Shown here piece after piece: positions 6,595 to 10,516 of a stretch of 10,516 nucleotides of DNA. The stretch comes from a bacterium (lineage in GTDB: Bacteria; Pseudomonadota; Gammaproteobacteria; Burkholderiales; Thiobacteraceae). The stretch lies in the NCBI GenBank assembly GCA_027438535.1, contig DAIAMA010000028.1, positions 1 to 10,516 on the forward strand, written 5' to 3'. Below the pieces are notes generated by a model. The model saw nothing but the letters and a program-made list of their open reading frames with translations. It had not been told where the DNA came from and searched no databases. The position numbers and the translations under genes are program-made. The stretch's first letter is position 1. Each line of letters begins with the position of its first letter.

Positions 6595-7383
6595 TTAAGC
6601 GTGCCGATAGCCCAGCGCGCGCGAAATCGCATCGGCTGTTTCCTTCACCTGCTTCGGCCAGCTTTTATCATGGCGGTCCACCGGCGCCGAGATCGACAGC
6701 CCGGCTATCAGCCGGCCTTCGGCATCGCGAATGCCGGCGCCGATGCAGGCGACGCCTTTCTCCGCTTCTTCGTGATCGAAGGCGTAACCGGTCTTGCGAA
6801 TTTTGGCTAGCTCGTCGCACAGCGCCTTAGCGTGCGTAATCGTATGCTCGGTGTACGCCGGCAAACCGGTGCGCTGGGCGTACTCCAGGGCTTGGGCATC
6901 GCCCGCATCGGCGAGGAAAATCTTGCCCACCGCCGTGATATGCAGCGGCGCGCGCGCGCCGACCAGTTGCACCACGCGCATCATGGCTTGCGCACCCACG
7001 GTGCGTTCCACATACACCACTTCGTCGCCGTGGCGCAGACTGAGATTGACCGTTTCACCGATTTCGTGATGCAAGGCTTGCATAAAGGGCAGGGCTTCGC
7101 GCCGAATATCCAGGCGCGCGCGCACCAGATTGCCCAGTTCCAGCAGCTTCAGGCCCAAGCGATAATTGCCGCCCTCGATCTTGTCCACCGGACCCTTGCC
7201 CACCATGACATTCAGGATGCGGTGCGCGCTGGACGGATGCAAGTTGGTGATTTGTGCCAATTGCTTCAGACTGATGGGCTGTATATGGTAGGCAAGGACA
7301 TCGAGCAGGCTCATCATGCGGTCGATGACTTGGATGGAGGAGCGATTGTCCTGGTCCGGCGGGGCAGTTTTCGTGGTTTTCAT
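6595..7383 (-). CDS. IclR-family transcriptional regulator, likely controller of lutABC
   Basis: 262-residue DNA-binding regulator. Residues 15-75 form the N-terminal winged helix-turn-helix (SIQVIDRMMSLLDVLA, then LKQLAQITNLHPSSAHRILN as recognition helix region, and GNYRLGLKLLELG as the wing end). Residues about 85-258 are the IclR effector-binding domain, with ALHHEIGETVNLSLRHGDEVVYVERT, GKIFLA and the ligand-pocket segment VACIGAGIRDAEGRLIAGLSISAP. It is divergent from the lactate operon, a layout typical of a local regulator, so lactate or a related acid is a reasonable guess for the effector. Known lactate regulators are often GntR-type (LldR, LutR), which makes the IclR pairing notable. 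The ATG has no good ribosome binding site; GGAA lies about 14 bases before it. The gene is convergent with the Hpt gene, 40 bases away, with no clear terminator between them. Confidence 0.9.
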   Translation of the reverse strand: MKTTKTAPPDQDNRSSIQVIDRMMSLLDVLAYHIQPISLKQLAQITNLHPSSAHRILNVMVGKGPVDKIEGGNYRLGLKLLELGNLVRARLDIRREALPFMQALHHEIGETVNLSLRHGDEVVYVERTVGAQAMMRVVQLVGARAPLHITAVGKIFLADAGDAQALEYAQRTGLPAYTEHTITHAKALCDELAKIRKTGYAFDHEEAEKGVACIGAGIRDAEGRLIAGLSISAPVDRHDKSWPKQVKETADAISRALGYRHA

Positions 7384-7463
7384 ATTGCGAAATTGTATTC
7401 CATATTTTCAGGAGCGCAAGCACGGCGTAAACTGAATGCCGTTTTGCATTAAAAGCGCTATCG

Positions 7464-7632
7464 CCACGGAGTACGCGGAGGACACGGAGTAAAGCTGAAG
7501 CATTTCACCGCGAAGGACGCAAGGGTGCGCAAAGGAAAATCAAGAGCGGGTTTACTTCGCGTACCTTTGCGTCCTTCGCGCTTATCGCTTTTTGCTCTTG
7601 GTTTTACTCCGTGTCCTCCGCGTACTCCGTGG
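7464..7632. repeat. Nested long inverted repeat in the iclR-lutA intergenic region
   Basis: The outer arms are 7464-7493 (starting CCACGGAGTACGCGGAGG) and 7603-7632; they are perfect reverse complements over 30 bases. Inner arms 7509-7530 (CGCGAAGGACGCAAGGGTGC...) and 7559-7580 match at 20 of 22 bases, and both mismatches would be G-U pairs in the plus-strand RNA. A further pair, CAAGAGC (7541-7547) and GCTCTTG (7594-7600), crosses the inner stem and could only form as a pseudoknot or alternative fold. The GGAG/GAAGG-type arms resemble palindromic repeats I recall from intergenic regions of many unrelated bacteria, but no family name can be given from sequence alone. The element carries no protein-coding gene. 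It fills about half of the 314-base gap 7384-7697. Confidence 0.9.
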
Positions 7633-7648
7633 TGAAGGATTTTTGCCG

Positions 7649-7677
7649 TTTCGAATAGTATTCACAGAACATAATAC
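7649..7677 (+). promoter_or_regulatory. Weak candidate promoter for lutABC, after the repeat
   Basis: TTTCGA (7649-7654) and TAATAC (7672-7677) are 17 bases apart. GTATT (7658-7662) and AATAC (7673-7677) form an interrupted dyad over the -10 box. Transcription would start near 7684, leaving a leader of about 14 bases. The -35 match is poor, and a promoter on the far side of the repeat is equally possible. Confidence 0.2.
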
Positions 7678-7697
7678 CGAGATTACTTTATCGCCTT

Positions 7698-8441
7698 ATG
7701 CGCACCGGACTCTTCGTTACTTGCCTTGTCGATTTAATGCGGCCCGCTATCGGTTTCGCGGCGCTGAAATTATTGGAGCAGGCAGGGTGCGAGGTCGCCG
7801 TTCCCGCGACCCAGACTTGTTGCGGCCAGCCAGGCTATAACGCGGGGGACAATGCGGCGGCACGTGAATTGGCGATCAAGCTCGCGCTTGAATTCGCCGA
7901 TTGCGATTACGTGGTGGTGCCCTCCGGTTCTTGCGCCGGCATGATCCGCGTCCATTACCCGCGCTTATTTCCGGATGACTCGGAACCGGCGCGCCGCGTG
8001 CGCGCTTTGGCTGCGCGCACGTACGAGCTGACCGATTTCCTGGTCAATATCGCCAAGATCCAAACGCTGCCGGGGTATTACCGCGGCCGTCTGAGCTACC
8101 ACGATTCCTGTTCCGGGCTACGCGAGCTGGGCGTCAAACAGCAGCCGCGCGCGTTGCTCGCGCGATTGCCGGACGTCGAACTCAAAGAAATGGAGCAATG
8201 CGAAACCTGCTGTGGGTTCGGTGGCACGTTTGCCGTGAAATTCGGCGCCGTTTCCACGCAAATGGCCGATAACAAGTGCCGCCGCATTCATGCGAGCGGC
8301 GCGAATGCGGTGGTCGCGGGCGATCTCGGTTGCCTGCTGAATATCGAGGGCCGGCTGCGGCGCATCGGCGATGCGGCCACGCGCGTGCTGCATATCGCGG
8401 AAGTGCTGGCCGGCGAGCAAGGCAAGGTGCCATGCGAGTAG
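7698..8441 (+). CDS. lutA: L-lactate oxidation iron-sulfur protein LutA/LldE
   Basis: 247-residue cytoplasmic protein with two CCG (cysteine-rich) domains, of the kind also found in heterodisulfide reductase and glycolate oxidase subunits. It is one of three subunits of the LutABC complex, which oxidises L-lactate to pyruvate. The first domain has Cys9, Cys41-Cys42-Gly43 (TCCGQPGYNAG) and Cys79 (SGSCAG). The second has Cys138, Cys171-Cys172-Gly173 (TCCGFGGTFAVK) and Cys212 (GDLGCLLN). Length and motif order fit E. coli LldE. The start at 7698 is chosen because MRTGLFVTC matches the usual N-terminus; there is no convincing Shine-Dalgarno sequence before it. The C-terminal ten bases overlap the lutB start. 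It is the first gene of lutABC and is divergent from the IclR-type regulator. Confidence 0.93.
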   Translation: MRTGLFVTCLVDLMRPAIGFAALKLLEQAGCEVAVPATQTCCGQPGYNAGDNAAARELAIKLALEFADCDYVVVPSGSCAGMIRVHYPRLFPDDSEPARRVRALAARTYELTDFLVNIAKIQTLPGYYRGRLSYHDSCSGLRELGVKQQPRALLARLPDVELKEMEQCETCCGFGGTFAVKFGAVSTQMADNKCRRIHASGANAVVAGDLGCLLNIEGRLRRIGDAATRVLHIAEVLAGEQGKVPCE

Positions 8442-9838
8442 CCGCGCTGAACTTCAAACGTAAAGCGCAGCAGAGTTTACGCAATGCACGCTTGCAGAGT
8501 GCGCTGGGTAAGATCCAAGTGCGTTTTGTGCAAGCGCGTGCCGAGGCCATCGCGGGCCTGGATGATTTCGCGGCGGTCAAACGCCGTGCCACGGAGATCC
8601 GCGAGAACGTATTGGCCAACTTGGATGCGTGGCTGGAGCGCTTCGAGCAGGAAGCCACGCGCCGCGGCGCGGTCGTGCATTGGGCCGAAACCGCGGCGGA
8701 CGCGAACCGCATCGTGATCGAAATCGCACGTGCAGCGCACGTGAAAAAAGTGGTCAAATCCAAATCCATGGTGAGCGAGGAATGCGCGCTCAACGATGCG
8801 CTGGAAGCCGCAGGGGTGCAAGTGGTGGAAACCGATTTGGGCGAATATATTCTGCAACTCGCGCATGAGGCACCCTCGCACATCGTGGCGCCGGTGCTGC
8901 ACAAGACCAAGGATGAGGTGTCCGATTTGTTCGCGCAGAAACACGCGCTTCCGCGCAAGACCGGGATCGCCGAATTGTGCCGCGAGGCGCGCGATATACT
9001 CCGGCCGCATTTCGTCTCGGCCGATATGGGGATCTCGGGCGGTAATTTTCTGATTGCGGAAACCGGCTCGGTATTGCTCGTCACCAACGAGGGCAACGGC
9101 CGCATGGCGACCACGCTGCCGCGCGTGCATGTGGCCATCACCGGCATCGAGAAAGTCGTGCCGACCTTGGAAGATGCCACTACGCTGGTGCGGATTTTGC
9201 CGCGCTCCGCCACCGGGCAAGACATCACCAACTATGTCTCGGTGCTCACCGGCGTGAAAAACTCGGACGAAAGCGACGGACCGGAACAGTTTCATATCAT
9301 TCTGCTCGACAATGGCCGCAGCGCGCTGCTCGGCACGCCATTGCAATCCATGCTGCGCTGCATTCGCTGCGGCGCATGCATGAATCACTGCCCGGTCTAT
9401 CAGAATGTGGGCGGGCATGCGTATGGCTGGGTGTATCCCGGCCCAATGGGTTCGGTGTTGACGCCGCTGTTCGCGGGATTGGCCGATACCTTGCCGCTGC
9501 CGAATGCGTCTACCTTATGCGGCGCTTGCGCCGAAGTCTGCCCGGTGAGTATTCCTCTTCCCGACCTGTTGCGCGAATTGCGCCACCGGCAAAGCGAGCA
9601 AGACCTGCGGCCGCGGCTGGAGCGGCTGAGCTTGCGGCTCTGGGTGTGGCTGGCATTACGCCCGCGCTGGTATGCGCGCGCGACATCGCTTGCGAGCCGC
9701 GTATTGCATGGCCTGGGTGGCGCGAAGCGGCGCTTGCGCTGGCTGCCCGGCGCGGGCGGCTGGACCGATGGCCGGGATTTCCCCGCGCCGGCCGGCTCGA
9801 CTTTTCGCGCTTTGTATCGCGCGAGAAAAATACCATGA
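8432..9838 (+). CDS. lutB: L-lactate oxidation iron-sulfur protein LutB/LldF
   Basis: 468 residues from the ATG at 8432, which has AAGG five bases before it and overlaps lutA by ten bases. A longer reading from 8276 would add 52 Arg-rich residues unlike the family and is rejected. The N-terminal two thirds form a LUD (DUF162) domain, with ADMGISGGNFLIAETGSVLL and RVHVAITGIEKVVPT as recognisable blocks. A ferredoxin-type region follows: Cys310, Cys313, Cys316 and Cys320 (CIRCGACMNHCP), then PGPMGSVLTPL, and Cys363, Cys366 and Cys370 (CGACAEVCPV). These should bind 4Fe-4S clusters that pass electrons between lactate oxidation and the respiratory chain. Length is close to E. coli LldF. The stop overlaps the lutC start (ATGA), so the two are translationally coupled. 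Confidence 0.94.
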   Translation: MRVAALNFKRKAQQSLRNARLQSALGKIQVRFVQARAEAIAGLDDFAAVKRRATEIRENVLANLDAWLERFEQEATRRGAVVHWAETAADANRIVIEIARAAHVKKVVKSKSMVSEECALNDALEAAGVQVVETDLGEYILQLAHEAPSHIVAPVLHKTKDEVSDLFAQKHALPRKTGIAELCREARDILRPHFVSADMGISGGNFLIAETGSVLLVTNEGNGRMATTLPRVHVAITGIEKVVPTLEDATTLVRILPRSATGQDITNYVSVLTGVKNSDESDGPEQFHIILLDNGRSALLGTPLQSMLRCIRCGACMNHCPVYQNVGGHAYGWVYPGPMGSVLTPLFAGLADTLPLPNASTLCGACAEVCPVSIPLPDLLRELRHRQSEQDLRPRLERLSLRLWVWLALRPRWYARATSLASRVLHGLGGAKRRLRWLPGAGGWTDGRDFPAPAGSTFRALYRARKIP

Positions 9839-10461
9839 GTGCGCGCGATACGATGTTGGCGCGCATTCGCCAAGCTTCTAGCGGCGGCAGCGTGGATACG
9901 GCGGCGGTGATCGGTGCGCGGCAATGCGGTCCGCAGCCCGCCCCCTACGCCGATCTCACCGCGCAGTTTGTTGAACGCGCGCAACGCTTGGCGAGCACCG
10001 TGGTGCATGTGGGTTCGCGCGGCGAGGTGCCGCATGCAGTGGCGCGCTATCTGGAGAGTCAAAACTTGAATCGTGCAGTCTTGTGCTGGCCCGAGTTTCT
10101 CGATCTGGATTGGATCCATGCGCGCATCACGGTCGCCGCGCGGCCGCCGGAACCGGAAGACGAAACTGGCATTACTGGCGCATTTTGCGCGATTGCCGAA
10201 ACCGGTACGCTGATGCTGTGCTCTGGCCGCGATACTCCCGCGGCCACCAGTCTCTTGCCCGAAACGCATGTCGCGGTAGTGGCGTGCGAGCGCATCGTGG
10301 CTACCATGGAATCGGCATGGGCATTATTGCGGCAGGAGCGCGGTGCGTTACCGCGCGCGGTAAATTTTATTTCCGGTCCTTCGCGCACGGCGGATATCGA
10401 ACAGACCGTGACTCTGGGCGCGCATGGCCCGGCGCGTGTGCTAATCGTGCTGGTGGGCTAG
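9835..10461 (+). CDS. lutC: Lactate utilisation protein LutC/LldG (LUD domain)
   Basis: 208 residues from the ATG at 9835, which overlaps the lutB stop by four bases. A longer frame opening at 9376 lies within lutB and is ignored. Single LUD (DUF162) domain; third member of the LutABC lactate oxidation complex, with a biochemical role less clear than that of the iron-sulfur subunits. Conserved blocks are GITGA (112-116), AETGTLML (121-128), LPETHVAVV (141-149), ISGPSRTADIEQ (179-190) and GAHGP (195-199), close to the family consensus. It is somewhat short for the family (often 220-240), mainly in the N-terminal half between the first helix and the catalytic-like core. No lactate permease follows within the window; the last 55 bases hold no gene and no convincing terminator. 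Confidence 0.92.
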   Translation: MSARDTMLARIRQASSGGSVDTAAVIGARQCGPQPAPYADLTAQFVERAQRLASTVVHVGSRGEVPHAVARYLESQNLNRAVLCWPEFLDLDWIHARITVAARPPEPEDETGITGAFCAIAETGTLMLCSGRDTPAATSLLPETHVAVVACERIVATMESAWALLRQERGALPRAVNFISGPSRTADIEQTVTLGAHGPARVLIVLVG

Positions 10462-10516
10462 GCCGCGCTTCCGGCTGCAATGAATAATTAAACGTTAATA
10501 GTCTAATAGATAGATA

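Noticed and set aside
7464..7632. CRISPR array
   Set aside because: The repeated segments are inverted pairs and 9-base units, not evenly spaced direct repeats with unique spacers; no cas genes are nearby.
7592..7840. 82-codon plus-strand frame across the repeat and lutA start
   Set aside because: It is in a different frame from lutA, begins inside the inverted repeat, and its product has no coherent features.
8276..8431. N-terminal extension of lutB to 8276
   Set aside because: The 52 extra residues are an out-of-frame reading of the lutA C-terminus, Arg/Gly-rich and unlike LldF. MRVAALNFKRKAQ is a family-like N-terminus.
8182..9418. Long minus-strand frames (8182-9231 and 8477-9418) opposite lutB
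   Set aside because: LutB is unmistakable on the plus strand. The opposite frames give low-complexity Ser/Arg/Ala or His/Arg-rich products with no recognisable family.
9376..9834. N-terminal extension of lutC to an ATG at 9376
   Set aside because: It would overlap the iron-sulfur part of lutB for 460 bases and add Arg/Ala-rich sequence foreign to LutC. The ATGA junction at 9835 is the natural start.
10463..10516. Terminator or attachment site at the window end
   Set aside because: GCCG/CGGC at 10462-10476 is too short and has no T run. ATTAA-ACG-TTAAT (10487-10499) and the ATAGATAGATA stretch are simple AT-rich sequence cut by the window edge.

Overview
The window reads as chromosomal DNA of a Gram-negative proteobacterium, most likely a betaproteobacterium (Nitrosomonadales/Gallionellaceae-like). 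This is an impression from protein style and GC-rich coding, not from a marker gene. It has two outer-membrane beta-barrels with signal peptides, an ABC metal transporter, an Hpt-type phosphorelay protein and a lactate-oxidation operon. No rRNA, tRNA, CRISPR array, integrase or transposase was found. Genes cover almost all of it.

Region 1 (30-3091, + strand) is a metal-uptake operon, probably for zinc. It encodes an outer-membrane barrel with a periplasmic coiled coil, a TroA/ZnuA-type substrate-binding protein and an ABC-3 (ZnuB-type) permease. The last two genes overlap by ATGA. The ATPase a complete importer needs is not here and may lie just upstream of base 1. Region 2 (3092-4668) holds a promoter region with two inverted repeats, a FadL/OmpP1-type outer-membrane transporter gene with clearly lower GC than its neighbours, and a strong intrinsic terminator.

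Region 3 (4669-6554) holds an exported protein I cannot assign to a function, its terminator, and a stand-alone Hpt protein whose C-terminal receiver-like domain has lost the phospho-acceptor aspartate. Region 4 (6595-10461) is a lactate-utilisation locus: an IclR-family regulator on the minus strand, divergent from lutA-lutB-lutC (lldEFG). These three encode the iron-sulfur L-lactate oxidation complex and are packed with 10-nt and 4-nt overlaps.

The most striking non-coding structure lies between the regulator and lutA (7464-7632). It is a nested inverted repeat with a perfect 30-bp outer arm pair and a 22-bp inner pair whose only two mismatches would be G-U pairs in RNA. The arms themselves are built of roughly 9-nt tandem units. 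It looks like a dispersed palindromic repeat or non-autonomous element inserted in, or recruited into, the lut control region.

I do not see a clear-cut unknown multi-gene system. The best candidates for something under-described are this repeat cassette, the outer-membrane partner of the metal transporter, the Hpt/pseudo-receiver protein and the exported protein with an apparent internal duplication.
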